Assembly (NCBI RefSeq): GCF_022179445.1 | Contig: NZ_BPQU01000017.1 | Location: 1-64,000 of the forward strand | Reading direction: 5' to 3' | DNA from: Methylobacterium mesophilicum | GTDB lineage: Bacteria; Pseudomonadota; Alphaproteobacteria; Rhizobiales; Beijerinckiaceae | Length of the DNA stretch: 64,000 nt | The notes under the pieces: model-generated | What the model was told of the DNA's origin: nothing | Databases searched by the model: none | The model's input: the letters and a program-made list of their open reading frames with translations, nothing else | Translations under genes and position numbers: made by a program | In this document: positions 52,523 to 62,400 of the stretch, in pieces | Layout of the letters: every line of letters begins with the position of its first letter | How positions within the stretch are numbered: the first letter of the stretch is position 1

Positions 52523-52666
52523 GGAGCCGGGCGTCGGGTCGTCCGGACGATCGTCGCCGCCTCGTTCTCCAGCTCATCGGAAAAGAGCGATGCGGCGAGA
52601 ATGCGTGAAAGCTGCACAGTCGCACCTGTGCTCAAGTGGTGATGCCGGACCAAGCGGCGTCGCGCA

Positions 52667-52939
52667 TTACTTGTTGAAGCAACCCCAAATCCACACGATC
52701 AGGGCCGCGAGCGATTTTAGAAGACGGATCGGCGGCTGGAAGCACACGTGCAGAAAGCCGATCAGCACGACCACACAGAGGAAGCCGGACATCAGAGCCG
52801 GACCTTCTGCGAGGAGACCGAGCCACCACGTCGCCGCCACGCAAGCGAGAGCGAGGAAGCAGGCGCAGAACGCAACGCTCACGGGGTGTGCCTGCCACCA
52901 CTGCGCTGTGCTGTCGTCTTCCTGGGATGTCGGAGCCAT
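52667..52939 (-). CDS. Small hypothetical membrane protein (90 residues)
   Basis: A 90-residue protein with a polar start (MAPTSQEDDSTAQWWQAHP) and two clear hydrophobic segments: SVAFCACFLALACVAATWWL and ALMSGFLCVVVLIGFLHVCF, with a third possible at LLKSLAALIVWIWGCF. A longer start nine codons upstream exists. It is convergent with the amidase gene, separated by 145 bp. No family was recognised; the membrane pattern is the main reason to accept it. Confidence 0.55.
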   Translation of the reverse strand: MAPTSQEDDSTAQWWQAHPVSVAFCACFLALACVAATWWLGLLAEGPALMSGFLCVVVLIGFLHVCFQPPIRLLKSLAALIVWIWGCFNK

Positions 52940-53107
52940 CTGCGATTCCCACCTATGGGACCGCAACGATCATGCACGGCAACGTCTTGCAGTCATCTTA
53001 GCACCCCGGCCCATTCCGGGCGGGTTTACGGCTCGGCTTGGTCGGCGCGGACGGTGACACGGCCATTTATGGTACGGCCCGTCGAGACACGGCGCGAACC
53101 CGCGCGC

Positions 53108-53797
53108 TCAGGCAGCCGGCGCTTGGCCCGACACCACGACGCCGAGCGTATCGAGCAGTGACGACCGCGCCCGGCTGACGCGGCTCTTCACGGTGCCGAC
53201 CTGGCAGCCGAGCTTGCTCGCGGCCTCCTCGTAGGTGTGGCCCTCGGCGCCGACCAAGAGTAGCGCCTGCCGTTGTGCCGCCGGGAGGGTCCCGAGCCGC
53301 TTCCAGACGACCTTGAGGGTGCTGGCATCCTCCTGGTCGGACAGGCTTGTCATCTGGCTCGCGTGGGTGCCATCCACGTCCTCGACCTCGCGCCGGTTCT
53401 TGCGCAGCTCCGAGTAGAACTGGTTGCGCAGGATCGTGAACAGCCAGGCGGTGAAGTTCGTCCCCGGCCGGAACCGGGCCTGGTTGGCCCAGGCCTTCAC
53501 GAAGGTCTCCTGAACGAGGTCGTCGGCCCGGCTCACGTCGCCGACGAGCGACAGCGCGAAGGTGCGCAGCGCCGGGAGCGCCTTGATGATATCGCTGCGG
53601 AAGTCGAACGCCACGACCTGACCGTGCGCCGCCACGGCCGCCTCGAAGCGCTCCATGAGGACGGCGAGTTGGGGCGGCAGCGGGTCCTGCTCGACGACCT
53701 GGAAATAGTCCCGGATCGGCAGGGCGAGGTGCTGGCCGAGGATCGTGGCGTAGCGAGGCGGGGTGCTGCCCGAGGGGTTCGATCCATCATCGATCAT
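53108..53797 (-). CDS. EcfG-like (ECF15) RNA polymerase sigma factor
   Basis: A 229-residue sigma factor of the alphaproteobacterial general-stress type. Region 2 reads LPALRTFALSLVGDVSRADD, LVQETFVKAWANQARFRPGT and NFTAWLFTILRNQFYSELRK, followed by NRREVEDVDG, almost the family consensus. Region 4 reads RLGTLPAAQRQALLLVGAEG, YEEAASKLGCQVGTVKSRVS and RARSSL. A 60-residue N-terminal extension precedes region 2. In this group NepR binds the sigma factor and phosphorylated PhyR releases it, but neither gene is adjacent, so this may be a second EcfG paralogue. It is divergent from the nitrile hydratase operon. Confidence 0.85.
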   Translation of the reverse strand: MIDDGSNPSGSTPPRYATILGQHLALPIRDYFQVVEQDPLPPQLAVLMERFEAAVAAHGQVVAFDFRSDIIKALPALRTFALSLVGDVSRADDLVQETFVKAWANQARFRPGTNFTAWLFTILRNQFYSELRKNRREVEDVDGTHASQMTSLSDQEDASTLKVVWKRLGTLPAAQRQALLLVGAEGHTYEEAASKLGCQVGTVKSRVSRARSSLLDTLGVVVSGQAPAA

Positions 53798-53997
53798 GCG
53801 CGTTCCCGGCGGCCGAAGTCTTGGTATATTGGAATGTCTCTAACTCGGTATCTCGGCAATCCTGAACCGTTACCAAACGCTCCTGACAGCAATGGGTAAT
53901 TTACGCAGACTTGCTGAACGCCGAGGACGGCCTTTGCGCCGTCCCTGTGGCGGCCGAGCGCGCGACGATGCAGAATGCAGGTCGCCAGGAGACCGGG

Positions 53998-54642
53998 ATG
54001 AGCCAGGACCACCACCACACCCACGACCATGAGCACCCGCACGGCAGCGATCTGTCGCCGATCGAGGCGCGGGTCCGCGCCCTCGAGTCTCTGCTGACCG
54101 AGAAGGGCTACATCGAGCCCGCCGCCCTCGACGCCCTGGTCGAGCTCTACGAGACCAAGGTCGGGCCGCATGCGGGTGCCCGGGTGGTGGCCCGCGCGTG
54201 GGTCGACCCCGATTACCGGGACCGGCTGCTGGCCGACGCCACCCCGGCGATCGCCGAGCTTGGTATCGGCGGTCGCGGCGGCGAGCACATGGTTGCGGTG
54301 GCCAACACCCCCGAGACCCACAACCTCGTCGTGTGCACGCTGTGCTCCTGCTACCCCTGGCCGGTGCTGGGCCTGCCGCCGGTCTGGTACAAGGCACCGC
54401 CCTATCGGGCGCGGGCGGTGATCGATCCGCGCGGCGTCCTGGCCGAGTTCGGCGTCACCATCCCCGAGACGACGCAGATCACCGTTTGGGATTCCACCGC
54501 GGAGACCCGCTACATGGTCCTCCCGATGCGCCCTGCCGACACCGAGGGCCTGTCCGAAGAGGCTCTCGCCGCCCTCGTCACCCGCGATGCGATGATCGGT
54601 ACGGGCCTGCCCGGGTCGCCCCCGCCGGAGATGCCGCGATGA
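53998..54642 (+). CDS. nthA: Nitrile hydratase alpha subunit, cobalt type
   Basis: A 214-residue metal-binding subunit of the enzyme that hydrates nitriles to amides. The claw-setting motif [20 protein letters not shown] supplies three Cys ligands, and the Thr in CTLCSC is characteristic of the cobalt form (Ser in the iron form). [15 protein letters not shown] is also conserved. The start at [16 protein letters not shown] follows a caggag site and gives a His-rich N-terminus that might hold metal. The ATG of the beta gene overlaps its stop (ATGA). Amide products could feed the amidases encoded 1.5-13 kb away. Confidence 0.95.
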   Translation: MSQDHHHTHDHEHPHGSDLSPIEARVRALESLLTEKGYIEPAALDALVELYETKVGPHAGARVVARAWVDPDYRDRLLADATPAIAELGIGGRGGEHMVAVANTPETHNLVVCTLCSCYPWPVLGLPPVWYKAPPYRARAVIDPRGVLAEFGVTIPETTQITVWDSTAETRYMVLPMRPADTEGLSEEALAALVTRDAMIGTGLPGSPPPEMPR

Positions 54643-55298
54643 ACGGCGCCCAGGACCTCGGCGGCGCACACGGCTTCGGGCCGGTGGTGCCCGAGCCGGA
54701 CGAGCCGGTGTTTCACGCCGCGTGGGAGCGTCGCGTCTTCGCGATGGCGATGGCCATGGGCTACACCGGTGCCTGGAACCTCGACGGCAGCCGGGCCAAC
54801 CGCGAGTCGCTGCCGCCCGCGCAATATCTCGCGTCGAGCTACTACGAGATCTGGCTGGCGGCCCTGGAGAAGCAGATCTCCGCCGCGGGCCTCGCCACGC
54901 CCGACGAGATCACGGCGGGTCGGGCCTCCGCGTCGGCCAAGCCGGTGGCGCGGGTGCTCGCCCGGGACGGGTTGGAGGCACGCTTCCGGGCCGGCTTCCC
55001 GAGCAGCCGCGATCCCGCCGCGCCCGCCCGCTTCGCGGTCGGCGACGCCGTCCTCGCCCGGAACGTCCACCCGACCGGGCATACGCGGCTGCCGCGCTAC
55101 GTCCGCGGGCGGCGGGGCCGGATCGAACGCATCGACGGCGCCTTCGTGTATCCCGATACCAACGCCTACGGCGCGGGCGAGAACCCGACGTGGCTGTACA
55201 CCGTCAGCTTCACGGCCCGGGAACTGTGGGGCGACAGCGGCGACCCGGGCGGGATCGTCACGGTGGCGGCGTTCGAACCCTACCTGGAGGCGGCGTGA
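54639..55298 (+). CDS. nthB: Nitrile hydratase beta subunit
   Basis: A 219-residue partner subunit. The conserved start [20 protein letters not shown] is followed by [20 protein letters not shown] and [17 protein letters not shown]. The C-terminal SH3-like domain has [20 protein letters not shown] with [14 protein letters not shown] and [17 protein letters not shown]. The order alpha then beta is that of cobalt enzymes, such as low-molecular-mass types outside Rhodococcus. The start overlaps nthA and the stop overlaps the activator gene. Confidence 0.95.
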   Translation: MNGAQDLGGAHGFGPVVPEPDEPVFHAAWERRVFAMAMAMGYTGAWNLDGSRANRESLPPAQYLASSYYEIWLAALEKQISAAGLATPDEITAGRASASAKPVARVLARDGLEARFRAGFPSSRDPAAPARFAVGDAVLARNVHPTGHTRLPRYVRGRRGRIERIDGAFVYPDTNAYGAGENPTWLYTVSFTARELWGDSGDPGGIVTVAAFEPYLEAA

Positions 55299-55618
55299 TC
55301 GCCCCGTCGCCCAAAGCCTTCGCGGCTCCCTGGGAAGCGCAGGTCTTCGCCCTGGTGGTATCCTTGCAGGAGGCCGGGCTCTTCACCTGGACCGAATGGG
55401 CCGAGCGGCTCGGCCGGGAGATACGGCCGGCGGACGGACCGGAACGGGCGGCCGATTACGGCGCCTGGCTCGCGACCCTGGAGACGATCCTGGCGGAGCG
55501 CGGGGTAGCACCATCAGACAGCGTGGCGGGGCGGACCGAGGCGTTCCTCCGCGCCGCCGAGGCGACGCCGCACGGTCAGCCGATCCGTTTGGAGAACGAT
55601 CCGCTCTACCGGCCCTGA
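55295..55618 (+). CDS. Nitrile hydratase accessory (activator) protein
   Basis: A 107-residue protein resembling the N-terminal part of the beta subunit: FAAPWEAQVFALVVSLQEAG, LFTWTEWAERLGREI and YGAWLATLETILAERGV. In cobalt nitrile hydratases this small protein escorts the alpha subunit and inserts cobalt by subunit exchange. It starts with GTG inside the nthB stop (GTGA overlap). Its last 13 bases overlap the convergent MBL-fold gene. Confidence 0.9.
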   Translation: MIAPSPKAFAAPWEAQVFALVVSLQEAGLFTWTEWAERLGREIRPADGPERAADYGAWLATLETILAERGVAPSDSVAGRTEAFLRAAEATPHGQPIRLENDPLYRP

Positions 55619-56481
55619 TCCAGGAGGCTGTCGAGGGGCACCGGGGCGGCGTGCGGCCGGCCGGCCAATTGCGCGTCGATCAGCGCCAGAACCTCGCGCC
55701 GCCCGCAATTCTTCGCCGCTTCGAAGGGCGTCCAGGTCTGATCGAATTCGAATTGTGCGAAGACTGCGCGGTAGCGCTCCAATTCCTTCGCGGTAAGCGG
55801 CACGCCGCGGACGAAGGCCTTGTGCGCCGAGATCGTCGTGGCCCGGCGCGGGTCGGCGGGGTCCAGCTCGAACTTCAGCGCGTCGCCGCAGAAACAGATG
55901 TTCCGCGCCCGGTCGAACAGAACGGCGTGACCGTCGAAATGGCCGGCGGTGCGGTGCAGTTCCAGACCCGGCAGAGGCTCCAGGACGTCGTCGTAGGGCC
56001 AGCTCACCTGCAGCGCCGCACTCCACGTGAAGTCGGCCGCGGGCAAGCACAATTCCGGGTCGAACCGGTCCTGCAATTGCACGAGGGCGCCGTAGGCATG
56101 CGGGTGCGAGGACGAGAGCACCTGCATACCGCCGAGCGTCTCGATCTGGTCCAGGGCGGCCTCGCTGAAGACCGGGCAGCCCTCGAAGCCCATGTTCCCG
56201 TTCTCGGTCCGGATCAGGTAGGCGGAGGGGCCGATGCCGGAGACGGGCTCGTTCCAGAATCGCCACACGCCGGGCTCCAGCTCCTGCCAGTGGCAGGGAA
56301 AAGCGTCCTGCGCCTCCCGGGTGGTGCGGAACCGCCAGCCGTCTTGCGGGACCACGTGGCGTGCGTCGAGGCACATCGGGCAGGACGGGGGCGCCTCGAA
56401 ATGGCGCTGCCAGAACCCACAATTGTCGCAGGTGTAGGCGGGCAGATTCAGGGCGCCCGCGAAGGGCAGGTAGCCGGGCAT
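55606..56481 (-). CDS. Zinc-ribbon MBL-fold metallo-hydrolase-like protein
   Basis: A 291-residue protein. The N-terminus has a rubredoxin-like or zinc-ribbon pair CDNCGFWQ and PSCPMCLDA. The MBL domain follows with GPSAYLIRTENGNMGFEGCP, then LSSSHPHAYGALVQL where HxHxDH is expected (the Asp and third His are missing), then RTAGHFDGHAVLFDRARNIC and FCGDALKF. At most one metal site looks intact. The role is unknown. It is convergent with the nitrile hydratase operon, overlapping by 13 bp. Confidence 0.78.
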   Translation of the reverse strand: MPGYLPFAGALNLPAYTCDNCGFWQRHFEAPPSCPMCLDARHVVPQDGWRFRTTREAQDAFPCHWQELEPGVWRFWNEPVSGIGPSAYLIRTENGNMGFEGCPVFSEAALDQIETLGGMQVLSSSHPHAYGALVQLQDRFDPELCLPAADFTWSAALQVSWPYDDVLEPLPGLELHRTAGHFDGHAVLFDRARNICFCGDALKFELDPADPRRATTISAHKAFVRGVPLTAKELERYRAVFAQFEFDQTWTPFEAAKNCGRREVLALIDAQLAGRPHAAPVPLDSLLDQGR

Positions 56482-56518
56482 CGTCTCAAGCCTCTCCTAG
56501 CGAATGATCCCGGGGGGT

Positions 56519-56629
56519 TCCAAAGGGCATCGCCCTTTGGCGGTGTTCGGGGGCGGTGCCCCTGAGTATCCAGAGCGAAGCTCCACCGCAGGGCACTGCC
56601 CTGCACCCGCAAAAGGTCTCAGACCTTTT
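56519..56629. repeat. Composite of intergenic hairpins
   Basis: Three back-to-back inverted repeats fill the gap between the SDR and MBL genes: ccaaagggc/gccctttgg (56520-56540), gcagggc/gccctgc (56588-56604) and aaaaggtct/agacctttt (56611-56629). Such blocks of short palindromes are dispersed between genes in Methylobacterium-type genomes. The last hairpin lies directly after the SDR stop and could terminate its transcript. Confidence 0.6.
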
Positions 56630-56644
56630 GAAACCAGACCGTGT

Positions 56645-57664
56645 CTAGCGAGTCCGGTCGGGTAGCGCAGCCCGCCGCGACCGACTGGTCGCCAAGGCGG
56701 CGCCGGCGAGGCCCAGCAGCGCCAGCCCGGCCAGGCCACCGACCACCGCGTCGCGGGTGCGGCTGGTCACGAACTCGCTGCGGGTCGATTTCATCCGGTC
56801 GTTGAACCGCCCATCGATGCCGACATCGCCGGGCACCGGATCGAACAGGTTGCCCGTCATGTCCGGAATCGTCGTGTCGGACAGCTGAGCCGACCACATC
56901 GTGGCAGCCTTGCGGTCCGCCAGCGTGGGGGCGAGCGCCTGCGCGGCGGCCATCATCATCGACGAGCGCCCGACCCAGACCTCCCGGCGCGGATGTTCGG
57001 CGGCGTACACGATCGCCTCCGCGCAGAGCCGCGGATCGAACACCGGATCCGGGGCATACTGGCGATGGCCGGTGCGGTTGCGCGCCCAGTTGAACTGCGG
57101 CGTGTTGACGGCCGGCAGGTAGACCACGCTGAGGCTGACGGCGACGTTGTCGTGGAGCAGTTCGCACCGCAGGGCGTCGGTGAAGCCGGAGACGGCGAAC
57201 TTGGCCGCGCAATAGGGCGCTTGGAGCGGTGCCGCCCGGATCGCCAGCCCCGAGGAAACCTGGATGATCGCGCCGCGGTTGCGCCGCTTCATGTAGCGGA
57301 GCGCCGCGAGCGTACCGTAGACCTGGCTCAGGTAGGTGGTCTCGGTGACCCGCCGGTACTCGTCCGGCGTGATCTGGTCGGCCGGGTTCACCACGGTCGC
57401 CATGGCATTGTTCACCCAGGCGCGGATTGGGCCGAGTTCAGCCTCGATCCGGGCGGCGGCCGCATCGACGGCCTCGGGATCGGCGACGTCGGCCGCGATC
57501 GCCAGGACCGGCTGGCCGTAGGCGGCAAGCGCTCGCTCGGCGGCGGCGACCCGCGCGGGATCGCGCGCCACCACCGCCACCGACCATCCGCCGGCGGCGA
57601 AGCGATGCGCGGTCGCGAGCCCGATTCCGGCGGTCCCTCCGGTAACGACTGCAACCCGTGCCAT
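56645..57664 (-). CDS. Short-chain dehydrogenase/reductase with C-terminal membrane anchor
   Basis: A 339-residue SDR. The cofactor motif is VAVVTGGTAGIGLATAHRFA, the structural NNAM stands for NNAG, and the catalytic residues are Ser in IIQVSSGLAIRA and Tyr/Lys in PYCAAKFAVSGFTDAL. Beyond the usual 250 residues it has an extra region ending in a hydrophobic helix DAVVGGLAGLALLGLAGAAL, probably a membrane anchor. The ATG at 57664 is the natural start (MARVAVVTGG). The substrate is unknown. Confidence 0.88.
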   Translation of the reverse strand: MARVAVVTGGTAGIGLATAHRFAAGGWSVAVVARDPARVAAAERALAAYGQPVLAIAADVADPEAVDAAAARIEAELGPIRAWVNNAMATVVNPADQITPDEYRRVTETTYLSQVYGTLAALRYMKRRNRGAIIQVSSGLAIRAAPLQAPYCAAKFAVSGFTDALRCELLHDNVAVSLSVVYLPAVNTPQFNWARNRTGHRQYAPDPVFDPRLCAEAIVYAAEHPRREVWVGRSSMMMAAAQALAPTLADRKAATMWSAQLSDTTIPDMTGNLFDPVPGDVGIDGRFNDRMKSTRSEFVTSRTRDAVVGGLAGLALLGLAGAALATSRSRRAALPDRTR

Positions 57665-57858
57665 ACTGGCCTCGCCTGAGTGGAGAAAATCGCAGCGGCA
57701 ACGGGTGCCGACGCCCACGGTTGCGCCGCACCGCCGTGCCGGAACGTCACGGCCGCCGGTCTTTTTGGAACCCGGCGCGCAACATCCGACACCGAGCGCT
57801 GTTGATCCTGCGTAGTCGCGCGCCATCGCAGCGCGACCGGCCTTCGAGGATCGCAGCC

Positions 57859-58119
57859 ATGCGATACGGACGACGGTTCTCCCTACCGATCGATCCTTGG
57901 CCGCAAGCCTCGCTCGGCGAGCGGATGTCGGTCGGCCTGGTCCTGACCTTGTTGCTGGCGGTGCCGATCTGCGCGGCCAGCGCCGTGATGGTGGTGAGCG
58001 CGACGATCGCGGCCTACATCGCCTGGTCCTACGATGTCGGCGCGTCGCTGCGGAACCTGATGGAACGCCAGGTCAGCAGGCTCGCCGACAGGCACGGCCG
58101 GACCGTCCGGAAGGTTTGA
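57859..58119 (+). CDS. Small membrane protein (86 residues)
   Basis: An 86-residue protein with a basic N-terminus (MRYGRRFSLPIDPWPQASLG), one long hydrophobic region (MSVGLVLTLLLAVPICAASA continuing through VMVVSATIAAYIAW, possibly two helices) and a basic, polar C-terminus. It is divergent from the SDR gene. No family was recognised; the even membrane pattern and isolated position support a real gene. Confidence 0.5.
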   Translation: MRYGRRFSLPIDPWPQASLGERMSVGLVLTLLLAVPICAASAVMVVSATIAAYIAWSYDVGASLRNLMERQVSRLADRHGRTVRKV

Positions 58120-58302
58120 GCAGTCGAGGCGAGCGCGATCGGCGGCCGGGACGACGGGGTTGTTCTGAGAACGACCTCTGCAAAGACCAAGCATCGTGAG
58201 GCAGGGGGACAATCCGCCGCCGCAAACACCCTGAAGGAGCTGTCTGTTTTCGCCCGCTATCTCAGAAACAGGGCAGCTCCGGACAGCGACCGCTCAACGC
58301 CA

Positions 58303-58920
58303 TCACCGTGCCACGCTCGACCGCGCCAGCAACAGCCCGAACCCGACCAGCAAGACGCCGAACACCCGGTCGATCCAGTGGCGCACGGCGAGGAGGCGAT
58401 CCCGGACACGCCCCGCGGAGAAGAACAGGGCGACCAGCGCAAACCACAGGATGTGCGCGCCCGAGATGAAGGCACCATAGCCGATCTGCGTCGCCAACGG
58501 CGTCGATGGCTGGACCACCTGCATGAACAGGCTGACCACGAAGACCGTACACTTGGGATTGAGTGCGTTGGTCAGAAAGCCGATGCGCAACGCCTCAAGA
58601 TCCGACGGCACGACAGGCGCAGCGGACGGTGCATCCGAGGTCGGCACGGCGCGCAGCATCTTGATACCGAGCCAGATGAGATAGGCTGCGCCGACCAGCT
58701 TGAGCGCATTGAACAACCAGATGGATTGCTGGATCAGTATGCCGACGCCGAGGATCGTATAGGTGACATGCACCAATACGCCCGCGCCGATGCCCAGCGC
58801 CGTCAGCAATCCCGCGCGGCGCGATAGCAAAAGACTGTTCCGCGTCACCATCGCGAAGTCGGGGCCGGGACTTATCACGGCCAGAATGGTAATGGTGATG
58901 ACGGCGAGCAGTTCGGTCAT
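58303..58920 (-). CDS. LysE-family amino-acid exporter (RhtB type)
   Basis: A 205-residue inner-membrane transporter with six predicted helices. Family motifs are ITILAVISPGPDFAMVTRNS near the start, GLLTALGIGAGVLVHVTYTI, LKLVGAAYLIWLGIKMLRA and FRxGFLTN-like LRIGFLTNALNPKCTVFVVS. These proteins export amino acids such as homoserine, threonine or lysine. The start at MTELLAVIT is the family norm; an ATG 22 codons further upstream is open. Confidence 0.92.
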   Translation of the reverse strand: MTELLAVITITILAVISPGPDFAMVTRNSLLLSRRAGLLTALGIGAGVLVHVTYTILGVGILIQQSIWLFNALKLVGAAYLIWLGIKMLRAVPTSDAPSAAPVVPSDLEALRIGFLTNALNPKCTVFVVSLFMQVVQPSTPLATQIGYGAFISGAHILWFALVALFFSAGRVRDRLLAVRHWIDRVFGVLLVGFGLLLARSSVAR

Positions 58921-59426
58921 GGTGACCTCGCAGAGGTGATGGCGGGCAGCCAGCGACAGGAGTTCATACCGGACTGTCTTTTTCAAGATCCCGGAGCTGC
59001 GCTTGTTCGGGAATGTCTTGAGTCGGGCGCCCTAAGATCGCTCACGGCACTCGGTTGTGCGCCACAGATAGCCGAGGCGAGGGAACGGAGATGTCCGGAA
59101 TAATCCTCAGGTTGGCCGCGCGGTCAAAGCACCTCCCGCGCGGCTGCTCGCGCATCGCCTGTGGTTGAGGGCGCACACCCGATGTCCGCGGGCCAGGTTG
59201 GCCGTGGCTTGACCGTCCTTACACGCGCAGCGGCGCAACCCGGGGCAGCCCACGATCCCCGAACCATCGCGCATCACCGGGTCGTTTCCTTGCGCGCGTA
59301 AGGACGACATCGTCGGAATGACGCGCGAAACGGTGTATGGCGGCCCCGCAACCACCGCGTGACGCAGGTCCGATTTGACCTCGACGCATCGAGTGGGCCA
59401 GTCAGGTTCGGAACCGAGAGATCGCC
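58921..59426. other. Intergenic region before the Aas-type gene
   Basis: About 500 bp without a convincing gene. It contains short imperfect repeats, including gttggccgcgcggtcaa (59112) and gttggccgtggcttgacc (59199), and an imperfect palindrome around 59290-59325 (cgcgcgtaaggacgac against gtcggaatgacgcgcg) of the REP-like kind. Promoters for the LysE gene and for the Aas-type gene should lie here. None could be fixed by eye. Confidence 0.4.
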
Positions 59427-62400
59427 ATGTTCCGTTCCCTGATGAGTGCCCGGCGCTTCGCGCCGCTGTTCTGGTGCCAGTTCTTCTCGGCGTTCAACGA
59501 CAATTTCCTCAAGAACGCGCTGGCCTTCCTGATCCTGTTCGGGATCGGCGGGCAGGCGGATGCCCATGCCGGCGTCCTGGTCACCTTGGCGAGCGCGGTG
59601 TTCATCGGGCCGTTCTTCATTCTGTCGGGCCTGGGCGGGCAATGGGCCGACCGGTACGACAAGGCGCTGATGGCCCGCCGGCTCAAGTTCGCCGAGATCT
59701 TCGCGGCCGGCACCGCGGTGCTCGGCTTCCTGCTGCACTCGGTACCGGTATTGTTCGTGGCGCTGGGCCTGTTCGGGACGATCGCGGCCCTGTTCGGCCC
59801 GATCAAGTACGGGATCCTGCCGGACCACCTGCGCCGCGAGGAGCTGCCGGCCGGCAACGCGCTGGTCGAGGCAGCGACCTTCCTGGCGATCCTGCTCGGC
59901 ACCATCGCGGCCGGCGCGGCCTCGGCGATGGGCGGCTCCGGCCTGGTGTTCGGTGCCCTGGTGATGGGCTTCGCGGTCCTGTGCTGGCTCTCGGCCCGGA
60001 TGATCCCGCCGACCGGGGAGGGGGCACCGGACCTGCACGTCGATCGCAACGTGGCGCGCTCGACGGCCTCGCTGCTGCGCGACCTCTGGGCCGACACGCG
60101 CCTGTGGCGCGGCTCCCTGACGGTGAGCTGGTTCTGGCTGGTCGGAGTCGTGGTGCTGTCGCTCCTGCCGGTCCTGGTGCGCGACGCCTTCAACGGCACC
60201 GAGACCGTGATCACCCTGCTGCTGGCGCTGTTCTCCGTCGGCATCGCGGTGGGATCGGGGCTCGCCTCCTGGCTCGCCAGCGGCCGGATCGTGCTCCTGC
60301 CGACGCCGGTCGGCGCGGTACTGATGGGACTGTTCGGCCTCGACCTCGCCTGGACGATCGGACACCTGCCGCCGCCGCCCGCAGAGGCGATCGGACCTTC
60401 CGACTTCCTGCAGACCGGGTACGGCCTGCGCACTGCGATCGGCTTCCTCGGCCTCGCCGTGTCGGGCGGCCTTTACATCGTCCCATCCTTCGCGGCCGTG
60501 CAGGCCTGGACCGAGAAGGCGATGCGGGCGCGCATCATCGGGGCGGTCAACGTCGTGACCGCGGCGTTCATGGTGGCCGGCACCCTGGCGCTGGCGGCCC
60601 TGCAGGGTGCGGGCCTGTCGAGTGCGAGCCTACTCGCGCTCGTGGGCGTGCTGAACCTGATCGTCGGCGCCGTGGTGTTCGCGACCCTGCCGACCAGCCC
60701 GTTCCGCGACGCGCTCTCGATCCTGTTCCGGGCCTTCTACCGGCTGGAGGTCCGCGGGCTCGACAACGTCGCGGCGGCCGGGCCGAACTGCATCCTGGCG
60801 CTCAACCACGTCTCGTTCCTCGACGCGCCGCTGGCGCTGTCGCTGCTCGATCAGGAGCCGGTCTTCGCGGTGGACAGCGGGATCGCGCAGCGCTGGTGGG
60901 TGCGGCCGTTCCTGCGGGTGACCAGGGCGATGCCCCTCGACCCGACCCGGCCGCTCGCCACCCGGACGCTGATCAACGCGGTCAAGAGCGGTGAAACGCT
61001 GATCATCTTCCCCGAGGGCCGGCTCACCGTCACCGGCAGCCTGATGAAGGTCTACGACGGCGCCGGGCTGATCGCCGACAAGTCGGGTGCCATGGTGGTG
61101 CCGGTGAAGATCGACGGGCTGGAGCGTACCGCGTTCTCGCGCCTGTCCCGCGGGCAGGTCCGCCATCGCTGGTGGCCCAAGGTGACCGTGACGCTGCTGC
61201 CGCCGGTGCGCCTCACCGTGGACCCGGCGCTGCGCGGCAAGGCCCGGCGCCAGGCGGCCGGGGCGGCGCTCTACGGCATCATGTCCGACCTGCTGTTCCG
61301 CACCGCCGACACCGACCGGGGCCTGATGGCAGCGCTGATCGACGCCGGGGACCGCCACGGTTGGCGCCGCACCGCCGTCGAGGACCCGGTCACCGGCCGC
61401 CTGTCCTACAGCCGCCTCGTCCTCGGCGCGAACGTGCTCGGCCGCAAGCTGATGTCGCTCGCCCCGGAAGGCGGCCGGATCGGCGTGATGCTGCCCAACG
61501 CCAACGGCGCGGCCGTGACCCTGTTCGCCCTGGCCTCTGCGGGCCGGGTGCCGGCGATGATCAACTTCTCCGCCGGCGCGGCCAACGTGCTCTCGGCGTG
61601 CCGGGCGGCGCAGGTCGACAAGATCCTCACCTCCCGGGCCTTCATCGAGAAAGGACGGCTCGGCAGCCTGATAGAGGCGATCAAGGGACAGGTCGAACTG
61701 ATCTACCTGGAGGACGTGCGCGCCACCGTCACGACGCCGGACAAGATCCGCGCCCTGCTGGCCGGGCGCAAACCTCTGGTACGGCGCACGGGCGAGGATC
61801 CGGCCGCGGTCCTCTTCACCTCGGGCAGCGAGGGTACGCCCAAGGGCGTGGTGCTGGCCAACCGCTGCATGCTCGCCAACGTGGCCCAGGTGGCGGCCCG
61901 GATCGATTTCGGGCCGACCGACAAGGTGTTCAACGTGCTCCCGGTGTTCCACGCCTTCGGGCTGACCGCCGGGCTGGTCCTGCCCCTGGTCTCGGGGGTG
62001 CCGGTCTATCTCTACCCGTCGCCGCTGCACTATCGGATCGTCCCGGAGCTGATCTACGGCTCCAACAGCACGGTCCTGTTCGGCACCGACACGTTCCTCG
62101 CCGGCTACGCCCGGGCCGCGCACGCCTACGACTTGCGCTCGCTGCGCTACGTCGTGGCCGGGGCCGAGGCCGTGAAGGAAACGACCCGCAAGACCTGGGG
62201 CGAGAAGTTCGGCCTGCGCATCCTGGAAGGCTACGGCGTCACCGAATGCGGGCCGGTGGTCGCCCTCAACACGCCGATGTTCAACCGATTCGGCACGGTC
62301 GGGCGGATCCTGCCCGGGATCGAGACCCGCCTGGAGCCGGTGCCCGGAATCGACGATGCCGGACGCCTGTCGGTTCGGGGACCCAACATCATGCTGGGCT

